In this document: positions 1-8,343 of the stretch, in pieces
Layout: each line of letters starts with the position of its first letter
Numbering within the stretch: the first letter of the stretch is position 1
Assembly (NCBI GenBank): GCA_036703275.1
Contig: DATNPK010000089.1
Coordinates: 124,001 to 188,000, forward strand
Origin: Coleofasciculaceae cyanobacterium
GTDB lineage: Bacteria > Cyanobacteriota > Cyanobacteriia > Cyanobacteriales > Xenococcaceae
Length of the DNA: 64,000 bases
Direction of reading: 5' to 3'
Notes under the pieces: model-generated
Databases searched by the model: none
Told to the model about the DNA's origin: nothing
Seen by the model: only the letters and a program-made list of their open reading frames with translations
Program-made: the position numbers and the translations under genes

Positions 1-1161
1 TCACTTTTTTTAGCTACACTTTCTAGCTTATTGCTAATAAATTTTGACCAGCCACCGCTGTTTGTTAAATCTAAGCAACCAAACTGTTTTTCCCCAACAC
101 TATAACAGCCTAAATCTAGACTTTTTTTAGGACGATTAACCTTAATTGATTTAGTTAATAGTAAGGGCGATTTATCTCTCAAAATAATTCCTAGAACTTT
201 TTGAGGTTTTATCCTAACATCAACATTGTAAATTTTTTGAGCCAACCATTTAGCTGTATTCTCCCCTTTTTTAAAGCGATCTTTAGTAGGTTGACGAGTT
301 TGAGAAAAAACTTAGCAGCTTCTTTGGAACCTCTTTCTTTTAAAATACTTAAAATTTCCATTGTTATACTAGGTCTTAATCTAGTAGAAAGATGTGGTAT
401 TTCTTGATTTTTGCTATCTAAATAAACAACCCTCGCATCCTTAATTTCAGCTTCTGTTGCAGGTATGTTTAATTTTCGATGATAATCTGTTAGACTCGCC
501 CCTGTTAATAATATTACTTGCTCAGGGTTTTCATTACTAGTGCGAACTAGTTGCCAAGAAAGAAAATTATAGGTATTTCGTACCCACTTAATTGGAATAT
601 CAGAATAAGTTTGTAACCATTGTTATAATGTCCAAGGAGAGTAAAAACGATGATGAGTATCAAGTTCAACTAATACCATGCCTGAATAGTGAAGCTCTAA
701 ATCTAAACGAACCCCTGTGTGAACTTCCCAACCTAAATCTTCGAGAATAATTTTATCCGCATTCCACAAATAAATCCTCCTTCTCGGGCTTTTTCTATTC
801 TATTTCTTGCGGATCTTTGTCTAATTTCATTACCTAACCAACGCCTTTCTAGTCTTTCTAAAGCCTGTTTTTCAACTAACTTTTCTGAATTTAAAAGCTT
901 GGTTTCTTGATGTTGTAAAGTCCAATCTTTATTACTCAAGTATTTGTCAGATATTTTCTCTTTAGTAATAATAGTTGAACCAAATCTTACTCCTGATGTA
1001 TATCCAATTTTATAAGGAATGCTGTTGATTGCAGAATATTCTTGACCTAATTCAGGAGATGACTCAAAGTTGCATTTATAGATCTGAACAGTTTTATCCA
1101 CCTCAGTTAATTTTTTAAGCGGAAAGCGATTTAAGTAGACTTTAACGTCGGCTTGATTCAT
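1..1161 (-). pseudogene. Broken long prokaryotic Argonaute (SeAgo-like), N-terminal to MID part
   Basis: Reading the minus strand from the ATG at 1161 gives about 385 residues that I recognise as a cyanobacterial long Argonaute. Landmarks shared, from memory, with Synechococcus elongatus SeAgo are an N-terminal VYLNRF segment, GSTIITKE, HHRFYSPWT in the PAZ region, WVRNTY, RLRPSITME and, near the window edge, GEKQFGCLDL leading into MID. The reading frame is lost three times: a frameshift near 766-772 (after EGGFI), an in-frame TAA at 623-625 and a frameshift near 301-311. The catalytic PIWI half lies beyond position 1, so it cannot be judged. Intact family members are guide-directed nucleic-acid nucleases used in plasmid and phage defence or replication decatenation. 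This copy should be non-functional unless the lesions are sequencing errors. No nuclease or helicase partner gene is visible on the right side. Confidence 0.75.
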
Positions 1162-1216
1162 TCAAGTAAGTTTGTTTAGTTTCTGATTCGTGCAAATAAT
1201 TGAGATTGTATCTCCT

Positions 1217-1243
1217 AAAAAAAAAGCCTGCCAAGGCAGACTA
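1217..1243 (-). terminator. Rho-independent terminator of ndhB
   Basis: On the minus strand a 7-bp stem (GTCTGCC with GGCAGGC, one G-T pair) closes a two-base loop and is followed by nine T. It sits about 25 bp after the ndhB stop codon. Confidence 0.85.
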
Positions 1244-1266
1244 AACATAAGTGTTATCTAACTAAA

Positions 1267-2862
1267 TTAATTAGTTGATTGTTGATTAATCAAATCTTTC
1301 ACTGTCGAGACTTGAACTTTGCTTTGAGGTATTTGTATTTCTTGAGTAATAATCGCCGATTGCAATATTGGCGTAGTAGCAACAGAATTACTGCTCAAGG
1401 TAAACAAAGGATTAGATAAAATTCCAGCTAAGGAAGTAATAATTGCTGAAGCTACAAGACCTACTTGTAAAGGTCGCATGCCTGGAAGCTTCCAGTTGAT
1501 AGTCGGGTAGTTTTTAACCGACTCGGACATTTCCTGGGGTTCTTTCACTACCATCATTTTAACGACGCGGATGTAGTAGTAAATCGAGATAACGCTGGTG
1601 ATTAAACCAAGTAAGACTAAGCCATAAAGCCCAGCTTGCCAACCTGCCCAAAATAGATAAATCTTACCGAAGAAGCCAGCCATCGGGGGAATACCGCCCA
1701 AAGAAAGTAAGCAGATGCTCAAGCAAAGAGTTAGTAAGGGATCTTTTTGATATAAACCTGCATATTCACCAATTTGATCTGTACCTGTACGCAGAGAGAA
1801 CAGAATAATACAGGTAAACGCTCCCAGGTTCATAAATAAATAGATAAACAGGTAAAAGATCATGCTGGAGTAACCATTATCAGTACCAGCAATCAGACCA
1901 ATCATCACAAAGCCAGCTTGGGCGATGGATGAATATGCCAACATTCGCTTGATGCTAGTTTGCGCTAGGGCTACCACGTTACCCAATATTAGACTGAGAA
2001 TTGCCAGGGCAGTAAAGATAAAGTGCCACTGTTCGGTTAGCGAACCAAAAGCAGTTACCATCAGGCGAATAGCGAGAGCAAAACCCGCTGCTTTTGAACC
2101 AACAGACAGGAAAGCCACTACGGGAGTGGGTGAACCTTCATAAACGTCTGGTGTCCACTGGTGGAAGGGAACTGCCGAGATTTTAAAAGCAATACCTGCA
2201 ATAACAAATACCAAAGAAATCGCTAAACCCAAAGACTGTACGCCGTTGATGGCTGTAACTTTACTAGCGATCGCATTAAGATTTGTTTCTCCCCCAGACA
2301 AACCATAAAGTAATGACATTCCATAAAGGAAAATTGCGGAACTGGCAGCACCAATCAGCAAATACTTCAGCGCAGCTTCGTTAGAACGAGGATCGCGCTT
2401 CATGTAGCCCGTCATCAGGTAAGAAGAGATACTCAACATCTCTAGAGAGATAAACACCATCGTCAGCTCATTTGCCCCAGAAAGGAACATTCCCCCTAAG
2501 GTAGCGGTAAGCATAATTGCGATGAATTCTGCCAAAGATGTTCCCGACTGCTGAATATAGCGAATAGACATCGGGATAGTGACCATTGCAGAGAGAGCGA
2601 CAATCCCGCGAAAGACAATGCTAAGATTGTCACCATTAAACGAGCCTAAAAAGGCGATCGCCTCAGGGTTGTTCCACTGAAAAAAGAGAGCTACGAGAGT
2701 TGTAAATAAGCCTGCGATCGCCAGATACGGCAACCACCAGGAGGAACTACGCCCAAAGATTAAATCGCCTACTAAAACAGCCATTATAGTAATAATGACA
2801 ATGCCCTCAGGCCAAATTGTCGCTGCATGAAGCTGAGAGGCTACGCTGCTAGAAAAATCCAT
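1267..2862 (-). CDS. ndhB: NAD(P)H-quinone oxidoreductase subunit 2 (NdhB)
   Basis: Membrane subunit of the photosynthetic complex I (NDH-1), which passes electrons from ferredoxin to plastoquinone and pumps protons across the thylakoid membrane; it serves respiration, cyclic electron flow and CO2 uptake. The 531-residue protein is the usual length for cyanobacterial NdhB and is almost entirely hydrophobic helices. The proton-antiporter core holds the conserved stretch [20 protein letters not shown] with its buried Lys and His, and [14 protein letters not shown] further on. The ATG at 2860-2862 (MDFSSS) is preferred over an upstream in-frame TTG at 2895. It is monocistronic here, divergent from topA, with a strong terminator downstream. 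Confidence 0.97.
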   Translation of the reverse strand: MDFSSSVASQLHAATIWPEGIVIITIMAVLVGDLIFGRSSSWWLPYLAIAGLFTTLVALFFQWNNPEAIAFLGSFNGDNLSIVFRGIVALSAMVTIPMSIRYIQQSGTSLAEFIAIMLTATLGGMFLSGANELTMVFISLEMLSISSYLMTGYMKRDPRSNEAALKYLLIGAASSAIFLYGMSLLYGLSGGETNLNAIASKVTAINGVQSLGLAISLVFVIAGIAFKISAVPFHQWTPDVYEGSPTPVVAFLSVGSKAAGFALAIRLMVTAFGSLTEQWHFIFTALAILSLILGNVVALAQTSIKRMLAYSSIAQAGFVMIGLIAGTDNGYSSMIFYLFIYLFMNLGAFTCIILFSLRTGTDQIGEYAGLYQKDPLLTLCLSICLLSLGGIPPMAGFFGKIYLFWAGWQAGLYGLVLLGLITSVISIYYYIRVVKMMVVKEPQEMSESVKNYPTINWKLPGMRPLQVGLVASAIITSLAGILSNPLFTLSSNSVATTPILQSAIITQEIQIPQSKVQVSTVKDLINQQSTN

Positions 2863-3138
2863 AGAGTTTTTAGGTATTGTCAGATATAGATACAATTGAA
2901 AAATTGCTGTAAGAGCTATACAAAGGATTGTAACTCTCTATCTTTATTCTGTTTCAGCTTATTATGTTTTGGCTTTTTAATAAACCGAGCATCAACTTTT
3001 CGCAAATCTTGGTTATGGTGAAAACAACACCTCAACAAAAAAGATGTTTGTCGTTTGAGGGATTATAACTATAGATTAGAAAATAAATCTCTATTAAAAA
3101 TTAACTCCTGCTATTAAACTTTCGTTAACTTCATCTCT

Positions 3139-5823
3139 ATGTCAACATTAGTTATTGTCGAGTCTCCTACAAAAGCGCGTACTATTCGTAACTATCTGCC
3201 TTCTGGCTATCAGGTTGAGGCATCTATGGGTCATGTTCGAGATTTGCCCCCCTCTGCCAAAGAAATTCCCCCTGCCTACAAAGACAAGGAATGGGCAACT
3301 TTGGGAATTAATATAGAAGATAAGTTTCAGCCGATTTATGTCGTTCCAGAGAAAAAAAAGAAGATAGTCAGAGAATTAAAAACTGCTTTAAAGACCGCAG
3401 ATGAATTGATTCTGGCGACAGACGAAGACCGCGAAGGAGAAAGCATTAGCTGGCATTTATTAGAGATTCTTAAGCCTAAAGTGCCGGTAAAACGCATGGT
3501 GTTTCATGAAATCACTAAAGAAGCGATCCAAAGGGCATTACTAGACTGTCGTGAGGTAGACCAAGATTTAGTCCATGCACAAGAGACGCGACGCATTTTA
3601 GATCGTTTGGTGGGCTATACTGTCTCGCCTTTGCTGTGGAAAAAAATATCCTGGGGTTTATCCGCAGGTAGAGTTCAATCTGTAGCAGTGCGCTTAACTG
3701 TAGCCAGAGAAAGAGAACGCCGAGCATTCCAATCTGGTGGTTACTGGGATCTCAAAGCCGACTTGGAACAAAACAAAAAACCTTTTGAAGCAAAGCTAAT
3801 TACCCTCGATGGCAAAAGGCTAGCTACTGGTAGCGACTTCGACTCAGATACAGGAAAAATTGCTGAAGGTCGAGACGTTGTATTGCTCAACGAAACTGAA
3901 GCCAATAAGCTCAAAGAGCGAATAATTGACAAGACTTGGACAGTTACTAATCGTGAAGAAAAAGCTTCCAAACGCCGTCCTTCTCCTCCTTTTACTACCT
4001 CTACCCTACAGCAAGAATCTAATCGTAAATTCGGTATCTCTGCTAGAGAAACTATGGGAGTAGCCCAAAAACTCTACGAAAAGGGATTTATTACCTATAT
4101 GCGGACAGATTCAGTCCATTTATCTAAACAGGCGATCGCGGCTGCCCGTAACTGTGTAGAACAAATGTATGGCAAGGACTATCTCAGTCCTAAATCTCGT
4201 CAATACAGCACTAGCAGCAAAGGCGCACAGGAGGCGCACGAAGCAATTCGTCCGGCTGGGGAAAGTTTCCGTACACCAAAAGAAACCAAGCTTAAAGACC
4301 GCGAATTTAAGCTGTATGATTTAATCTGGAAACGGACTGTTGCTTGTCAGATGGCAGATGCCCAACTGACTCAAATTGCGGTTGATGTGAGCGTAGAAAA
4401 TGCGGTTTTTCGCGCCAACGGTCAGCGAATCGAGTTTCCAGGCTTCTTCCGCGCCTATGTCGAAGGTTCGGATAATCCAGATGCAGCTTTAGAAGATCGA
4501 GAAGTACTTTTACCTGCTTTGAAAAAAGGCGATCGCCCCGAGTGTAAAGAATTAGAAGCGATCGGACATGAAACTCAACCTCCCGCTAGATATACCGAGG
4601 CATCTTTGGTTAAAACTCTTGAAAAAGAAGGTATTGGTCGCCCTAGTACCTACGCTAGCGTTATTGGCACAATCATCGATCGCGGTTATGTTCAGATGCG
4701 TGGCAAGGCTTTAATTCCTACCTTTACCGCTTTTGCGGTGACTGCCCTGTTAGAAGAACACTTCCCCGATCTAGTTGATACAGAGTTTACTTCCAAAATG
4801 GAGCAAACTTTGGATGAAATTGCCCGTGGTGGGGCCGAGTGGATTCCCTATCTCAAGCAGTTCTATAAAGGAGAAACAGGTCTAAAAACTCAAATTGATG
4901 TCAAAAATGATCAAATCGAACCAGCGATCGCCAAAACCATTCACTTAGAAAACCTCGACGCTACGGTTCGTATCGGCAAATATGGTCCTTATATTGAAAT
5001 AACTAATGATGAGGGAGAAACAGAAGTCCTCAAAGTTTCGATTCCCGACGATTTAACCCCTGCGGATCTAAACCCAGAGCAAATTGAAGCTTTAATTCGC
5101 CAGAAGAAGGAAGGACCTGAAAAAATTGGTCTGCATCCCGAAACGGGCGAACCAATTTATTTTAAAATTGGTAAATACGGCCCTTATGTACAGCTGGGTG
5201 ACAAAACCGATGATAATCCTAAGCCAAAAATGAGTTCGATTCCCAAAAAAGATAGCAAAACAAATGCTACTAAGGATGACGTAACTCTAGAAATGGCGGT
5301 GGGCTTATTGTTACTTCCCCGTTTATTAGGACAGCATCCCGCTACAGGAGGCAAAATTAAAGCGGCATTAGGACGTTTTGGCCCTTATGTAGTTCATGAA
5401 TTTAAAGGGCCAGAAGACACTAAACTACAGCGAGATTATCGCTCGCTCAAAAAAGAAGATGATGTCTTAACCGTAACTCTAGAAAGGGCTTTAGAGCTAC
5501 TGGCAGAACCAAAACGCGGTCGCGGAGGCAGCAAAAAGACACCCCTGCGGGAATTAGGCGCACATCCTGAAGATAAAGAGCCAGTCAATATTTATCAAGG
5601 TCCTTACGGTAACTATGTCAAGCATGGCAAAGTTAATGCTGGTTTACCTCAAGACGAAACTGTAGAAGGTATGACTTTAGAAAAAGCTCTAGAGTTATTA
5701 GCCGAAAAAGCAGCGACTAAAAAGAAAACCACTAGAAAAACTACGGCTAAGAAAAAAACTACGGCTAGGAAAAAAACTAGTACTGCCAAGAAGAAAACTA
5801 CGGCTAAGAAAGAAGCTTCTTAA
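3139..5823 (+). CDS. topA: DNA topoisomerase I
   Basis: Type IA topoisomerase that relaxes negative supercoils by cutting one strand. The N-terminal TOPRIM domain carries Glu8 and the acidic DEDREGE motif (Asp95, Asp97). The catalytic tyrosine is Tyr320 in YMRTDS. Cys4 zinc fingers of the E. coli type are absent; the C-terminus has four G-x-Y/F-G-P/N-Y repeats (around residues 613, 678, 745 and 821), as in many cyanobacterial and actinobacterial enzymes. The last 35 residues are a histone-H1-like lysine/threonine-rich tail, likely a non-specific DNA-binding extension. At 894 residues the gene is full length. It is transcribed divergently from ndhB and followed closely by a TPR gene. Confidence 0.97.
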   Translation: MSTLVIVESPTKARTIRNYLPSGYQVEASMGHVRDLPPSAKEIPPAYKDKEWATLGINIEDKFQPIYVVPEKKKKIVRELKTALKTADELILATDEDREGESISWHLLEILKPKVPVKRMVFHEITKEAIQRALLDCREVDQDLVHAQETRRILDRLVGYTVSPLLWKKISWGLSAGRVQSVAVRLTVARERERRAFQSGGYWDLKADLEQNKKPFEAKLITLDGKRLATGSDFDSDTGKIAEGRDVVLLNETEANKLKERIIDKTWTVTNREEKASKRRPSPPFTTSTLQQESNRKFGISARETMGVAQKLYEKGFITYMRTDSVHLSKQAIAAARNCVEQMYGKDYLSPKSRQYSTSSKGAQEAHEAIRPAGESFRTPKETKLKDREFKLYDLIWKRTVACQMADAQLTQIAVDVSVENAVFRANGQRIEFPGFFRAYVEGSDNPDAALEDREVLLPALKKGDRPECKELEAIGHETQPPARYTEASLVKTLEKEGIGRPSTYASVIGTIIDRGYVQMRGKALIPTFTAFAVTALLEEHFPDLVDTEFTSKMEQTLDEIARGGAEWIPYLKQFYKGETGLKTQIDVKNDQIEPAIAKTIHLENLDATVRIGKYGPYIEITNDEGETEVLKVSIPDDLTPADLNPEQIEALIRQKKEGPEKIGLHPETGEPIYFKIGKYGPYVQLGDKTDDNPKPKMSSIPKKDSKTNATKDDVTLEMAVGLLLLPRLLGQHPATGGKIKAALGRFGPYVVHEFKGPEDTKLQRDYRSLKKEDDVLTVTLERALELLAEPKRGRGGSKKTPLRELGAHPEDKEPVNIYQGPYGNYVKHGKVNAGLPQDETVEGMTLEKALELLAEKAATKKKTTRKTTAKKKTTARKKTSTAKKKTTAKKEAS

Positions 5824-5854
5824 GAAGTCAGAAGTCGAGGAGAATAATAACAAT

Positions 5855-6478
5855 ATGTCCTTAAAAATTACGGCAAAAATTCTTTTAGCGATTACGCAAT
5901 TAGTCGCAGGCGTCGCCAGTCTAGAAATTGTCTTATTTTTCAGCACTTTAACCCCCATAGCCACAGCGCAAAATATTTATTCCCCGACTTCCATACCCAG
6001 AGAAACTGTTAACCAGGCGACAAAACTGTCTCAGCAAGGAAAAGCTAAAGCCGAGGTGCAAGACTACCGAGGAGCGCTCGCCGATCTTAGTCAAGCTATT
6101 CAGCTTAATCCCAACGAAGCAGATTTCTATTATCAACGTGGTTTAATTCTTGTTAAGTTATCAGACAGACAGGCTGCGGTTCGCGACTTTGACGATGCAA
6201 TTCTAAGAGATCCAAATCATGCCTGGGCATACCTACATCGAGGAGGAATCGCTTTAAATTTGGGGTCTAGCTATCAAATCGCTGATTATCGAGGCTTCAA
6301 TTACCAAATTACCCAAGTCATTGGCGATCGAGGAGGAGATGCTCAAGCCATGCTAGATCTACGCACAGCCAGAGATTTGTTTGCTCAACAAGGCGATCGC
6401 GAAGGATATAAAACAGCAAACAGACTAATTCAACACTTTGGCACAGATATAAAACAAAAAGCTAATCAGGATTTTTAG
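5855..6478 (+). CDS. Exported TPR-repeat protein
   Basis: A 207-residue protein with an N-terminal hydrophobic segment (about residues 5-38) that looks like a signal peptide or anchor, ending near TATAQ. Two to three tetratricopeptide repeats follow (roughly residues 52-140), recognisable by the pattern QDYRGALADLSQAIQLNPNEADFYYQRG. TPRs bind peptides and scaffold complexes; the partner is unknown. A clear ribosome site (AGGAG) lies 11 bp before the ATG. It starts 31 bp after topA, so it could be co-transcribed with it. It is one of the many short cyanobacterial TPR proteins without an assigned role. Confidence 0.8.
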   Translation: MSLKITAKILLAITQLVAGVASLEIVLFFSTLTPIATAQNIYSPTSIPRETVNQATKLSQQGKAKAEVQDYRGALADLSQAIQLNPNEADFYYQRGLILVKLSDRQAAVRDFDDAILRDPNHAWAYLHRGGIALNLGSSYQIADYRGFNYQITQVIGDRGGDAQAMLDLRTARDLFAQQGDREGYKTANRLIQHFGTDIKQKANQDF

Positions 6479-6480
6479 TG

Positions 6481-6522
6481 ACAACTAACAACTAACAACT
6501 AACAACTAACAACTAACAACTA
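6481..6522. repeat. Six tandem copies of ACAACTA
   Basis: A perfect 7-bp microsatellite lies directly after the stop codon of the TPR gene and about 50 bp before the next start. Six identical units are visible, followed by a partial unit. It is intergenic and not in a reading frame. Copy number may vary by slippage. Confidence 0.9.
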
Positions 6523-6573
6523 ATAATTTTCTAAACTAAAAAATAGCTCTATTGAATAAATCAATTAAATTCG

Positions 6574-8187
6574 GTGGTAATTGCTCAAAATATTAGGTCT
6601 GGTCTTATTTCTTTGGTTTTAGGCGTTTCTTCGGTCTTTTTTTCCTTTTCAGTCGCCGCAGCAGAAAGAATTGCATTTAATTTTCCGCCCTTGGGTCAGT
6701 TTGATATTAAGGTTGAAGATCTCGAAGCCTTTGCCAATCAAGGGGAAATATCTGCCGAACTTGCTTACTATTTAGATCGCTTGCCACCAGAGCAACTAGC
6801 AAGGCTGCCTGAGATCTTGTCTACTCCCCTAGAGTTCGATCCTCTAACTATTGCTAAATTTAGCAATTCTAGTATTGGAGAAGCGGTTATCAAGAATTTT
6901 GGCAAAGGTATTAGAGGCGATATTGAACGTAATGGTTTTTATGCTTTAAGAGGAGCAATTATTGCTGCTGCCTTTGATGATCGAGGATTAACGATCATCA
7001 ATTTACTACGCCAATTTCCTTTGTCAACAGTTTATCTGGATTTGAAAGTGTTGACTCAATACATCCAACTAGGGACGGCACTCGCTTCAAATCGCGAAGC
7101 AATTAACCAAACTTGGTTTGCCGATGATGAGCATCGGCAAGGCGCAAATAATCATCATACAGAACTCAATCGGCTACCAGATCTTAAAATTTCAGGAAAA
7201 TACACTTGGAACAAACAAACCATTACCTACAATAATCCTCGTCGCCCCAATCCAGGATATTTCGATCTTTATCAGCCATCAACAAAGCAACCTGTTTCCC
7301 TAATAGTTATTTCTCATGGTGTAGCTTCTAACCGTCTTACCTTTGCTTATTTAGCCAAACATTTAGTTTCCCATGGCTTCGCTGTAGCTGTAATTGAACA
7401 TGATGATATTAGTCTGAACAAGTTTGATCGATTTTTAGCGGGACAGGAGCGATTTCCCGAACCAAATAATTTAATCGATCAGCCTTTGGATGTAAAATAT
7501 GCTCTCGATAAATTAGAATCAGAATCCAAAATTAATCTGCAACAGGTAGGAATAATTGGTCAATCTTTTGGCGGTTATACCTCTCTAGCTTTAGCTGGAG
7601 GAGAATTAATTGCTGACCAAACGGCCACAGAGTGCGAACCAGAAAATTATCGCGATGTCCTATTAGATTTATCTTCTTTAGCCAAATGTACTTTAAATGA
7701 ATTAAATCAGCCTCGCATCCAGTTAAAAGATCCCAGAATCAAGGCGGTTATCGCCATCAATCCGATGGGAAAAATTTTTGGTAAAGCTGGAATGAGTTCG
7801 ATCCAAGTACCCACTATGCTAGTTTCGGGAACAAATGATTTAATCATGCCGCCTGTTACCGAACAAATTAGACCGTTTAGCTGGTTAGATGGGGATTTAG
7901 ATAAATATCTGGTGTTGTTTAAACCAGGAACACACTTTAGTTTTTTGCAAGAGGGTTTAGGGGTTTTACCGATCCCCAATACAGTTGTCGGGCCTAGTCC
8001 AACTTCGGCGCATCCTGCTTTAAAAACTTTAAGCACTGCTTTTTTTAAAGTTTATCTGGCTCAACAACCAGAATATCAAACCTATTTACAAAGCGATCGC
8101 TCGAACCAACTCAGCAACGATGTCTTTGAATTATCAATTATTCGTTTCTTAACTACAGCTCAACTGGAAGAAATCATTAACAACTAG
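6574..8187 (+). CDS. Alpha/beta hydrolase with DUF1400 N-terminus
   Basis: A 537-residue secreted or periplasmic hydrolase. Residues 10-30 form a signal peptide (SLVLGVSSVFFSFSVAAA). Residues about 30-170 match the cyanobacterial DUF1400 type that precedes the hydrolase fold. The C-terminal domain resembles dienelactone hydrolase/PAF acetylhydrolase. A catalytic triad can be read off: Ser331 in GQSFGG, Asp422 in SGTNDLIMP and His454 in PGTHFSF, so the enzyme should be active, probably as an esterase or lipase. The substrate is unknown. The start is GTG at 6574, since no better ATG precedes the signal peptide. It converges on glgP, with a shared bidirectional terminator between. Confidence 0.85.
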   Translation: MVIAQNIRSGLISLVLGVSSVFFSFSVAAAERIAFNFPPLGQFDIKVEDLEAFANQGEISAELAYYLDRLPPEQLARLPEILSTPLEFDPLTIAKFSNSSIGEAVIKNFGKGIRGDIERNGFYALRGAIIAAAFDDRGLTIINLLRQFPLSTVYLDLKVLTQYIQLGTALASNREAINQTWFADDEHRQGANNHHTELNRLPDLKISGKYTWNKQTITYNNPRRPNPGYFDLYQPSTKQPVSLIVISHGVASNRLTFAYLAKHLVSHGFAVAVIEHDDISLNKFDRFLAGQERFPEPNNLIDQPLDVKYALDKLESESKINLQQVGIIGQSFGGYTSLALAGGELIADQTATECEPENYRDVLLDLSSLAKCTLNELNQPRIQLKDPRIKAVIAINPMGKIFGKAGMSSIQVPTMLVSGTNDLIMPPVTEQIRPFSWLDGDLDKYLVLFKPGTHFSFLQEGLGVLPIPNTVVGPSPTSAHPALKTLSTAFFKVYLAQQPEYQTYLQSDRSNQLSNDVFELSIIRFLTTAQLEEIINN

Positions 8188-8242
8188 ACCAAGACAATCT
8201 GGGTAATTCTTATTTAAATGCTTCAGGTTGATTCTGGGCTAT

Positions 8243-8272
8243 AAAAAAAGATGCCTTATTTTAAGACATCTG
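8243..8272. terminator. Bidirectional terminator between the hydrolase and glgP
   Basis: A 10-bp stem (AGATGTCTTA with TAAGGCATCT in the minus direction, one T-G pair) around a three-base loop, followed on the minus strand by a seven-T run. On the plus strand the same hairpin is followed by TGTTTAATTA. It lies between two convergent genes and can serve both, better for glgP. Confidence 0.75.
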
Positions 8273-8343
8273 TTTAATTAATTAAATTAATCTATTAATC
8301 TATAGTCGCATTGTTAGCTTGAATAAGATTCGACTAGCTGGTG

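Noticed and set aside
201-407. Plus-strand open frame of 68 codons over the Argonaute remnant
   Set aside because: It lies antisense to the Argonaute reading, has no ribosome site and no family resemblance.
5698-5964. Minus-strand frame rich in Ser/Phe/Leu
   Set aside because: Antisense image of the Lys/Thr-rich topA tail; the composition is a by-product.
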